64,000 bases of DNA, from NCBI RefSeq assembly GCF_002994745.2, contig NC_037094.1:69730819-69794818 (forward strand), read 5' to 3'. Every line of letters begins with the position of its first letter. Within the stretch, counting starts at the first letter, position 1. Positions 55,440 through 64,000 of the stretch are shown here, in pieces. A program made the position numbers and the translations under genes. Origin of the DNA: Rosa chinensis. Lineage: Eukaryota > Streptophyta > Magnoliopsida > Rosales > Rosaceae. The notes under the pieces were generated by a model. That model was not told the origin of the DNA, did not search any database, and worked only from the letters and a program-made list of their open reading frames with translations.

Positions 55440-57676
55440 GAAGACTTGAATGAAAGAAAGTGCATGGAAGGAGCCAAAGAAAGGAGGGAATTGAAGAGAG
55501 TGAAGTGGGAGAGCTAAAGGCCAGATGACAACGCGTTGCATTTTAAATTTAGGCTGCTTTTATTCTGGCTTTTTCGACCAAAACTAAGGATGACAGAGTT
55601 TAGCCAGCCGAGTGCATTAGGAAAAATGAGACCATCCCAATAAGGATGAAAAAGACAAAGTAGTGCACCGTCTTTTCTGTGTTAGCAGGTACTTTTTCTT
55701 AATTATTGTTTTTATATGCCATGATTAATATAACCCTGCTAGTATTAGTATTATCTATTTCTAGGTTTTCCAAATGGCTGTTTGCTTATCTGCAACTGCT
55801 TTAGCGAGAATTTTACGATATTGCAGAGTATTGAAATTCCGGAGCAAAAAATGAGTAGATTGCAGATTGTTTGTAATATACTGATATACTCTGGCCCTGT
55901 GAGCTAATCTCCGGATATAAAGTAATGTGAAGTATTAGTTAGTGTCACTGACTAAGTAACTGTGTTAGTGATGTCATCTGGGGTAGTGGGTAGCCAGGGT
56001 AGGTGTGAGAAGTGATGTAGGCATACAGCTGGGTTATAGAGGCAGTGAATGAGTGAGTTCGAATTCAGCGCCTGCCGCCCAAGGTTTAAATTTTGAATGA
56101 AGTTATTGCAGTGAGGTGGTGGCCTCTCCGGGGAAGGTTTTTGGTTTTGACTTTGCTCAATGCTTTTGTTTTGGTAACCTTGTGGCCAGGACACGACTCT
56201 CCTTTGTATCTTCCTGATCTTTCTCCAATTAGGCTCTTGAAGAAAATGAATAAATTATAGCCAACTAGATCGAAGCCTAGAGGAGAAGAACCTTGGGCGA
56301 TAAGTTAATTTTCTATCGAGAGTATTATGATGGGTCGGAAAGTTCTGTGCCGGGATAGTGGGGTGGGTAGTGGTCGGTGAGCATTTTGTGGATATCAAGC
56401 ATGAGTACCTCACCATATGGAGTAGTTGCATTGTCAAGGCCGGTCTGGTGGTGTACTTCAAGGTATATATGGCTCCGGGCCATTGTGTGTTTATTAGCAA
56501 ATGGGCGGTTCAATGCCAAATATGCGGCATGTGGAGCACAATTGGACATTGGAGACTATAATCTTTATGGTGTTTCCTTCCTCCTTGTACAGGCATGATC
56601 ATGCTCCAAGGAATTGTGGTTTTTAGGACCTACCACCAGTGGAATAAGTTTGAGGAACAATATGTAAGAGAGGGCAAAAGGGCATGCGTTTTAGGAGAAA
56701 TGTAAACTTTTCTTTAATAATTAAATAAAAAATGAGGCGATATTAGTTATTTGGAGACAGATAATTTTAGAGAGCAAATTGAGAGCAAGAGTAGAAAACT
56801 TAGATCCTATCAAGGAAGATGAAACTTTTTTTGTTTCTTTGATAAAGCTAGCTTTAATCTAAAGACAATTTATTTAAATTCCTTATGCATTCTTTATTCC
56901 CATGGAGTACTTTGCGTTCATGCAATCATGCATCACTCAAGTGTTCAAATGCTAAACGACATTGTCACCTAGTGACACTATGGTAAATGAGATTAAGTTA
57001 CAAAATCCAATGATAACATCATGGCATGCATTTCACTATTTTGATAGACTTCTCTATTAATTTCATATATTAGTGTATGAACTTCGTTTGTATCAGTTCA
57101 TCAGTTGATCAGAGATGCCTTTATATAGGTGCAAAAATTTATAGTTAGCTAAGGAAATTAAAAGCTACCGGTAATTACAAATTTCAACTTAAACAATTCC
57201 ATTACTATGAACGAGTAGCAAATACAATATATATAAGCGTAGTTGACTACTGGAAAAGGTAATTAGCAAAGAGTAATGAAATGGTTGGAGGAGACATTCT
57301 GTCAGTAATCAACTGAAGTTTTTGCCTTCTATATGGACTGAGCTTGGTTTGCTCTGGATGCAGATTTTATGGAACTTTCGATTGAAGGAGACGCCGAATA
57401 TGTGATTAATGCTCAGGTTTGCTTTTAATTCATTTGAACTTGATCTTAGTATGGTAATCTATTGATGGAATCAGATTACGATGATAATTTAGTCTTTGCA
57501 TTACTATCTCAGTGTCTCATCCTTCTATCATACAATAATGCATGTCGAAACTTTGTATTATTATTTTGATTATACAAAAGAATATAAAAAAGAATGAGAT
57601 TTCAAGTATTAAGCTCCCTAATGACAGTATTTACTACTTAGTCTATACCCTATACTATAAGTACTCCCAAGTAGTC
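55440..57676. other. Intergenic between EXORDIUM copies
   Basis: The first 200 bases match the upstream flank of the other copies. 55970-56240 weakly resembles the unit start (GTAGGCATACAGCTGGG..., GATAACCTTGTG-like words). 56330-56600 is GC-richer with open frames on both strands, but I cannot assign it. 57240-57660 matches the downstream flank of the intact genes (GCAAAGAGTAATGAAATGGT). Confidence 0.5.
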
Positions 57677-58636
57677 TCAAACAAGAGTAGAACAAGTTGA
57701 GGTTGAGGGGTCAAACAAAGCAGGAAGCAAGTACTTCTTCCCACTCAAACCATTTGCATTGTAGCTAGCACCGGTTGTAGCATCAACCAAGAGGTCTCCA
57801 GCATAACCAGGATATGCTCCTTTCCCATAGACACCGGGACAAGCCGAAGCAGCCTCTAATGGAGCCTCTTTGGGACCCTGGTAGAACCCATTTCCAAAAG
57901 GGTTGGTCACGGTCCCGGCCAAAAGACTAGCTAGATTGATGATCATACCGTCCACACCGACATCGTTGTTGGGTGCCACCAAAGGTGTGGTCTGTGGTCC
58001 ATAGATAGGTTGGTGGAATGGCCACGCACATTGACCCGGGCATTGGGTCTCGGAGTTTCCGACCCAGATGTAAGCAAACTTGGAGCTCTTGCCTCTGATG
58101 AAAGAGCTCTTTGAAGACCCGTGTGTACCACATCTGCTAGAGCAAAACCCATCAATTAGAACATCTGATGAGGTCAAAACAACATTGATGGCATTCCTCT
58201 GGCCACCCTTGGCTGCCAACTGTTTGATGTGTGTTCCAATAGACAGGGACTTGCCCAGAGAGTAGCTCTCATCGAGGACCTGGTTACCCAATGAGAGGGA
58301 AAGAGATGAGGTTTTCTTGGCATTGGAGAGGTAGTATTTCTCTATGGATTTCCACCATGTAGCAACTGATGGTTGGTTTATAGATGGAGAAGAAGTGGAA
58401 AGGGAGGTGATGAAATCGGAAACAATTGCGCGCTGGGAAGGCTTGAATTTGCCATACCAGATCAAATTGATGGAGATTTTGCCGGTGAGAAGAGGGCCAT
58501 TGTGGTATTGGAAGAGTATAGGCTGTTGGGTTTGATCTGAGTTGGTCTCAGCAAGGCTCCTAGCTGCTGAGCTAAAATGGAACAGAGAGAGAAGTAGAAC
58601 AAAGGAAAAGACTTGTTTGGAAGCAGAAGAAACCAT
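57677..58636 (-). CDS. EXORDIUM-like (PHI-1 family) secreted protein
   Basis: About 319 residues from the ATG at 58634-58636 ([15 protein letters not shown]); an upstream in-frame TTG is not used. It has the same signal peptide and family blocks as the gene at 1285-2247. It differs at a modest number of residues, for example one His fewer in [15 protein letters not shown] for SVGTQIIQL, and PQTTPL for PQSPPL. Motifs intact: [41 protein letters not shown] and [10 protein letters not shown]. Intronless and with no lesion. It is the middle-aged member of the local array. Probably secreted to the apoplast. Confidence 0.93.
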   Translation of the reverse strand: MVSSASKQVFSFVLLLSLFHFSSAARSLAETNSDQTQQPILFQYHNGPLLTGKISINLIWYGKFKPSQRAIVSDFITSLSTSSPSINQPSVATWWKSIEKYYLSNAKKTSSLSLSLGNQVLDESYSLGKSLSIGTHIKQLAAKGGQRNAINVVLTSSDVLIDGFCSSRCGTHGSSKSSFIRGKSSKFAYIWVGNSETQCPGQCAWPFHQPIYGPQTTPLVAPNNDVGVDGMIINLASLLAGTVTNPFGNGFYQGPKEAPLEAASACPGVYGKGAYPGYAGDLLVDATTGASYNANGLSGKKYLLPALFDPSTSTCSTLV

Positions 58637-58742
58637 GTTGTTTTTTAACAACGAAATCAATTTGGGAAGTTCAGTGATGCTAGAAAAGATTGATAGAGCT
58701 CAAGTTTTTGTGGGTTGGATTAGAGTGGACTATGGAGAGGCA

Positions 58743-58750
58743 TATATATA
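58743..58750 (-). promoter_or_regulatory. TATA box of EXORDIUM-like gene
   Basis: TATATATA about 107 bases before the ATG, at the same position as in the other intact copies. Confidence 0.6.
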
Positions 58751-58759
58751 GTGCTGAAC

Positions 58760-59657
58760 TGCTGAAGACTCGGGGGAAAGAAAGTGCATGGAAGGAGCCA
58801 TAGAAAGGTGGGATTTAATTGGAGTAAAGTGAGAAAGCTAAAGGCCAGCAGGACAATGAGTTGCATTTTAAATTGGGGCTGCTTTTGCTCTGGCATTTCA
58901 ACCCAACTTAAGGGCTAAGACTAGATGACAGGGTTTATCCAGCTAAGTCAATTAGGACGACGAATAAGACCGTCATCAATTAGGATTCCAATAATTGCAT
59001 ACCACTTTTTGCAGTTTTTCATTAGAGTATACTGCATTGTAGACAGTATGTTTTGCTTAAATGTTTATAGTTAGGAATGCAGAGTGCAGTCTCTACTTTT
59101 CATAATTTTTTTTGTTTCGGAGCGCGTATGCGTATGGTGTATAAAATTGGAGGAGATATACAAATCATTAGATTGGAGGTAAAAAATAGATACTCACTTT
59201 CAAAAGTTGAAGAATAACAATTTATTGCCATGAAGGAAACTTATCTTTCTAATATTCACAAAATGGTGGGATATTAACTGTGTATATAGCCTTCAACTTG
59301 GACAAAAGTTGGAATTTAGCTTCCATGCAGCTTGAATCTAGTAAGTTTACACAGGGCCTATTTGGGACATGAAATGGAAAGTACTATACTTGTCCCATAC
59401 AAGTCCACTTTGGATCTTGCCAAGTAATTAGTGTTCAGAAATTAGACTTGGAGTTGCCTAAATATCAGCTTCTAGTTCCAAGTTTTACTTTGACATTGTT
59501 ACGCAAATGGGTAAATGACTAGGATTAGAGTATTTGATTTGGCTGTCGGCTAGGGTTTAGTAGAAGAGTATTTGATTTGACTGTTGGCTAGGATTTAGTA
59601 GAACTTAAGTATGTGCTTGTGGATTTGGGAGTATTTATTTATATATGATACAGAATA
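58760..59657. other. Upstream region and unit joint, no gene
   Basis: Parallels 8941-9772 and 62120-62959 with more divergence. It ends at the tandem unit joint GATACAGAATACAGAGGAAG. Confidence 0.65.
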
Positions 59658-60941
59658 CAGAGGAAGGTAGATTTGGGAAGAGGTACAGTTGGGTAATATA
59701 GGGAGTGAGTTAAAAGTCAGTGCATGCCTCCCGGACCATGGTTTCAAATTCAATGGAGTTAAGTAATTCAGATGAGCTGGTGTGTAGGCTTCTGCCATAG
59801 AGGTCTTGGTTGATAACCTTGTGAGAGAAATGACTCTCCTCTGTCTTCCTGATGTTTATCCAATCATCCAGATCATGTGATTGAATTTTATCACTTTAGT
59901 CCAAGCAACATATTTAATTGCTCACCATTCCATCTGGTATCTTGTAGAACTCAACAAAATCCATTACTCTATATTATGCACATTCTACTTTTGATCATGA
60001 TGAACAAATATTTTGTGAGCTAGCTACCCCAGTTTCATGTGGTGATTGGTGGAACGCTACATTAATAAGAGCAACAAAAATTGCAGATTAAGCATAATGG
60101 TGTTTCTGTAGAAGCAAGTGATAATAAGGGGGGAATAGTAGGGATCTTAGCTAGATTCCTTCACATAAACTAATGTAGAGTAAGGTTAGGCTACTCCTTG
60201 GGAATGTTATATGGGTTTTGACTTTATATCATTTTATTTTGGCGACCCTTGTGAGGGACATGACTCTCCTTCCTCTGTATCTTTCCTGATGTTTACACAT
60301 GATCATGTGTATTTAGTTCTGATCATGTGTATTTAGTCCATTCTATCATTTGACTTTAGTTAAATATATTTCATTGTTAATTATTCTAGCTTCTTGCCTT
60401 TACAGAAGGCAATATTCTATTACTAGATTACTATATATTGTGCAAATCCCACTTTAGATTCTGATACACAGATTGGACAAGAGTGGAAAAGTTTGATTCT
60501 GTCATTAATCAACAGAAGTTTTTGCCTTATTAGCACGAAATTAGCAAAGAGTAATGAGATGGTTGAAGGAGACATTATGTCATAAATCAACTTAAGTTTT
60601 TGCCTTATTATATGCACTGAGTTTGGTTTACTGTGGATGCAGATTTTATGGAACTGAGATTGAAGGAGACGCCGATAACATGATTAATGCTCAGTTTTGC
60701 TCTTTGTTCATTTGAACTTGATCTTAATGAAGTAATCTATTGATGGAATCAGATTAAGATGATTATTTAGTCTTTGCGTTTCTATATATCTCAGTTTTCA
60801 TCCCTATATCGTACAATAATGCATGTCAATTTTTATTTTGATTATACAAAAGAATATAACAAAGAATGGGAAGTGAAGTATTAAGCTCCCTAATGACTCT
60901 ATTTACTACATGGTCTACACGATAAGTACTCCCAAGTAGTC

Positions 60942-61904
60942 TCATACAAGAGTCGAACAAGTTGAGGTTGAGGGATCAAACAGAGCAGGAAGCAAGTACT
61001 TCTTCCCACTCAGACCATTTGCATTGTAGCTAGCACCAGTTGTAGCATCAACCAAGAGGTCTCCAGCATAACCAGGATATGCTCCTTTCCCATAGACACC
61101 GGGACAAGCCGAAGCAGCCTCTAATGGAGCCTCTTTGGGACCCTGGTAGAACCCATTTCCAAAAGGGTTGGTCACTGTCCCCGCCAAAAGGCCAGCTAGA
61201 TTGATGATCATACCGTCCAAACCCACATCATTGTTGGGTGCAACCAAAGGTGGAGATTGTGGTCCGTAAATTGGCTGATGGAATGGCCAAGCACATTGAC
61301 CCGGGCATTGGGTCTCGGAGTTTCCGACCCAGATGTAAGCGAACTTGGAGCTCTTGCCTCTGATGAAAGAGCTCTTTGAAGACCCGTGTGTACCACATCT
61401 GCTAGAGCAAAACCCATCAATTAGAACATCTGATGAGGTCAAAACAACATTGATGGCATTACTCTGGCCACCCTTGGCTGCCAACTGTATGATCTGTGTT
61501 CCAACAGATAGGGACTTGCCCAGAGAGTAGCTCTCATCGAGGATTTGGTTACCCAATGAGAGGGAAATAGATGAGGTTTTCTTGGCATTGGAGAGGTGGT
61601 AGTATTTCTCTATGGATTTCCACCATGTAGCCACTGATGGTTGGTTTGTAGATGGAGAAGAAGTGGAAAGGGAGGTGATGAAATCGGAAACAATTGCGCG
61701 CTGGGAAGGCTTGAATTTGCCATACCAGATCAAATTGATGGAGATTTTGCCAGTGAGAAGAGGGCCATTGTGGTATTGGAAGAGTATAGGCTGTTGGGTT
61801 TGATCTGAGTTGGTCTCAGCAAGGCTCCTAGCTGCTGAGCTAAAATGGAACAGAGAGAGAAGCAGAACAAAGGAAAAGACTTGTTTGGAAGCGGAAGAAA
61901 CCAT
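60942..61904 (-). CDS. EXORDIUM-like (PHI-1 family) secreted protein
   Basis: 320 residues from the ATG at 61902-61904. It is the twin of 1285-2247; the only residue change I see in the full frame is Thr for Ala near SDF(I)TSL. Unlike its twin it keeps the ordinary upstream region, with no retrotransposon. The signal peptide, CX-rich middle block and [10 protein letters not shown] end are intact. With its twin it makes a pair for testing the effect of the copia insertion on expression. Confidence 0.93.
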   Translation of the reverse strand: MVSSASKQVFSFVLLLSLFHFSSAARSLAETNSDQTQQPILFQYHNGPLLTGKISINLIWYGKFKPSQRAIVSDFITSLSTSSPSTNQPSVATWWKSIEKYYHLSNAKKTSSISLSLGNQILDESYSLGKSLSVGTQIIQLAAKGGQSNAINVVLTSSDVLIDGFCSSRCGTHGSSKSSFIRGKSSKFAYIWVGNSETQCPGQCAWPFHQPIYGPQSPPLVAPNNDVGLDGMIINLAGLLAGTVTNPFGNGFYQGPKEAPLEAASACPGVYGKGAYPGYAGDLLVDATTGASYNANGLSGKKYLLPALFDPSTSTCSTLV

Positions 61905-62007
61905 GTTTTTTAACAACGAAATAAATTTGGGAAGTTCAGTGATGCTGGAAAAGAATGATAGAGCTCAAGTTTTTGTGGGATGGATTAGAGTGGACTATGG
62001 AGAGGCA

Positions 62008-62015
62008 TATATATA
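62008..62015 (-). promoter_or_regulatory. TATA box of EXORDIUM-like gene
   Basis: TATATATA at the place equivalent to 2351-2358 (offset 59657). Confidence 0.6.
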
Positions 62016-62119
62016 GTGCTGAAGACTTGAGGGAAGAAAGTGAATGGAAGGATCCAAAGATAGGTGGGATTTGATGGGAGTAATGTGAGAGAGCTAGAGG
62101 CCAGCAAGAAAGCGTGTTG

Positions 62120-63391
62120 CATTTTAAATTTGGGCTGCTTTTGCACTGGCTTCTTAACCCAACCTAGGGGCTAAGACTAGATGACAGGGTGATCCAGCCA
62201 AGTCAATTACGACGTATAAGACAATGAGGATTCAATTAATCATTTAATTGCATACCACTTTTTGTAGTTTTGCATAAGAGTATCTTACATTGTAGATAGT
62301 ATGTTTTACTTAAGTGTTAAAAGTTAATGATTGAACTCTAGTCTCTACTTTTCGCAATTTTTTTTTTCAAGACGCATTTAGTGCATAAAATTAGAGAGGT
62401 ATGCTACTCATTAGATTGAAGATAAAAAATAGATGCTAACTTTCAACTTTTGTGAAAGTTGAAGGAAAATGATCGATCATCATGAAACAAATTCATCTTT
62501 CTGATTCTCACAATCTGGTGGGATATTAACTCTTTGTAAATAATCCATGCATAGCCTTCAACTTGGGTAAGTGCTGGAATTTAACTTCCATTTCTTATTG
62601 CAATACCACTTGAATCTAGTGAGTTTACATGCCCCCAGATTCTCAACATCAAACAGGACCTATTTGGGACATGAAATGGAAAGTTAATTACTTGTCCCCA
62701 TACAAGTCCACTTTGGAGCTTGCCAAGTAAATAGTATTCAAAATTTTACTTGGAGTTGCCTAAAAATCAACTCCTAGTTCTAAATTTTACTTTGACATTG
62801 TGACTCAAGTGGGTAAATAATGAGGATTAGAGTGATTGATTTGGCTGTTGGTTAGGGTTCAGTGGAAGAGTATCTGATTTGGCTGTTGGCTAGGGTTTAG
62901 TTAAATTTAAGTATGTGTTTGTGGATGTGGGAGTATTTATTTATATATGATACAGAATTCAGAGGAAGGTAGATATGGGAAGATGTATAGCCGGGTAATA
63001 GAGGGACTGAGTTAAAAGTCAGTGCATGCCTCTCAGACCAGGGTTTCAAATTCCAATGGAGTGAAGTTATTCAGATGAGCTGGTGTAGGCTTCTGCCATG
63101 AGAGGTTTTGGTTGATAACCTTCTGAGAGATATGACTCTCCTTCTCTCTGTCATCCTGATGTTTATCCAATTATCCCAATCATGTGATTAAATTCTATCA
63201 CTTTAGTCCAATCGATATATTTAATTGCTCACCATTCCATGAGAGCTAGCTACCCCAGTTTCATGTGGATGATTGGTGGAACACTATACATTAATAGGAG
63301 CAACAAAAATTGCAGATTAAGCGTAATGGTGTTTCTGTAGAAGCTAGTGATAAACTGATAATAAGGTGGGCATAATAGGGATCTTAGCTAA
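62120..63391. other. Upstream region and start of the next repeat unit, no gene
   Basis: Matches 8941-10204. The next unit begins at 62960 with CAGAGGAAGGTAGATATGGG. Confidence 0.7.
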
Positions 63392-63854
63392 TTTTTATTT
63401 TATTTTTTTTGAAGTAAAGTGTCAAATCCAGTAATCCACACAAATAAATAGCACTTTTCTAATACAAAGATCTTACAACAAGAAACAAAAACCACACAGC
63501 AGCAGCAAGAGGATATAAATTATATCACACAGGCCAAAGTCTCCATATATGGATAATTAGATGCTTTAGGATAATAAGCTGCGTCAACTCGTAGGTCGTA
63601 AGAGAGAATCATCAACTCCGGCCTTGGGGGTTAACAGATTTGAAGGTCTTGCCTCTCAAGATTATAAGAAATGAGTTTACCAGGAGTATGCAGCAACAGA
63701 GACGAACTTTCCTCTTCTTCATTTTCGTCTCCATGGATAAAGAGAACAACAAATTGTCCATAAACAAAGAGCGGGAGAGAAGCGCACATGGGATCAAGAT
63801 CAACATGGTACTTGACGCCAGAGTAGTCTCTTCCCAACTATGACTTAACAAGCG
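63392..63854 (-). pseudogene. Retrocopy in copy B, same insertion as 10205-10669
   Basis: Flanked by the same TTAGCTAA repeats (63384-63391 and 63855-63862) and with the same A-rich tail on the minus strand. It has a few indels relative to copy A; LLLHTPGKLISYNLE is kept but the frame shifts after it. The shared insertion shows that it predates the segmental duplication. Confidence 0.5.
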
Positions 63855-63882
63855 TTAGCTAAATTTCTTTACATATACTAAT

Positions 63883-64000
63883 GAGAGAATTTCACAAATG
63901 GTCACTCAACTATGACTCATTCGACATTTTGGTCACTGAAGTTTTAAATATATCACTTTGGTTACTCAACTATTACACTGTTAATCACTTAAGTCACTCA
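63883..64000. mobile_element. MITE, left part only (cut by window end)
   Basis: Same insertion as 10698-10972, after TATACTAAT at 63874-63882. Only the left 118 bases are inside the window. Confidence 0.85.

Larger units (their letters stand above)
59658..64000. repeat. Segmental duplication, copy B (empty site, cut by window end)
   Basis: Near-identical to 1-2457 plus 8936-10815. It carries the EXORDIUM-like gene, the retrocopy and the start of the MITE, but not the copia element. A single TGTTG at 62115-62119 marks the unoccupied target. Its end is not reached. Confidence 0.9.

Noticed and set aside
63640..63843. Plus-strand frame over the retrocopy
   Set aside because: It is the complement of the F-box-like frame; the A-rich tail shows that the sense strand is minus.
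1..64000. Search for tRNA, rRNA, integrated virus or bacterial-type system
   Set aside because: No tRNA cloverleaf, rRNA, viral replicase or capsid gene, or multi-gene defence operon was recognised; the only reverse transcriptases belong to LTR retrotransposons.

Overview
The window is nuclear DNA of a flowering plant. It has intron-split genes with GT/AG borders, AT-rich intergenic sequence, plant-only gene families (EXORDIUM, NAC, ZYP1, plant CNGC, ROP, TIR) and nested plant transposons. A eudicot is likely. Rosaceae is my guess from the style of the copia and CNGC sequences, and I cannot prove it. There is no operon, phage, CRISPR or bacterial content.

Layout. (1) 1-12000: an EXORDIUM-like (PHI-1) gene on the minus strand, its intergenic repeat unit, and a second unit that has lost its gene and collected three insertions. 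A young Ty1/copia element (2463-8935) sits just upstream of the gene. (2) 12740-20983: a broken C-terminal copy of ZYP1 (synaptonemal complex), a single-exon NAC transcription factor gene (15412-16590), then a longer ZYP1 C-terminal fragment. (3) 20980-51642: a nest of transposons inside a broken cyclic nucleotide-gated channel (CNGC) gene. Copia#2 (23347-44719) interrupts a CNGC exon. A 17-kb CACTA element (27687-44661) interrupts an LTR of copia#2. An intact copia#3 (30741-35602) lies within the CACTA. A Mutator-like element (45325-51642) abuts the upstream CNGC exon and carries a solo LTR (46482-49589). (4) 51650-64000: intergenic sequence with a Harbinger-type MITE, then an EXORDIUM-like pseudogene and two intact EXORDIUM-like genes, all on the minus strand.

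The right end (59658-64000) is a near-identical copy of the left end (1-10815) at a fixed offset of 59657 over the first 2.4 kb. It lacks the 6.5-kb copia element, so it provides a clean empty site. This is either a recent large duplication or an assembly effect.

The most notable object is the CACTA element. It shows no transposase but carries exon pieces of at least five unrelated host genes: vacuolar Na+/H+ antiporter NHX, ROP GTPase, NOP2 rRNA methyltransferase, a TIR-type resistance gene, and mitochondrial ribosomal protein uL29m. This makes it a multi-gene Pack-CACTA. Genes that look functional are three EXORDIUM-like genes, the NAC gene, and the copia#3 polyprotein.
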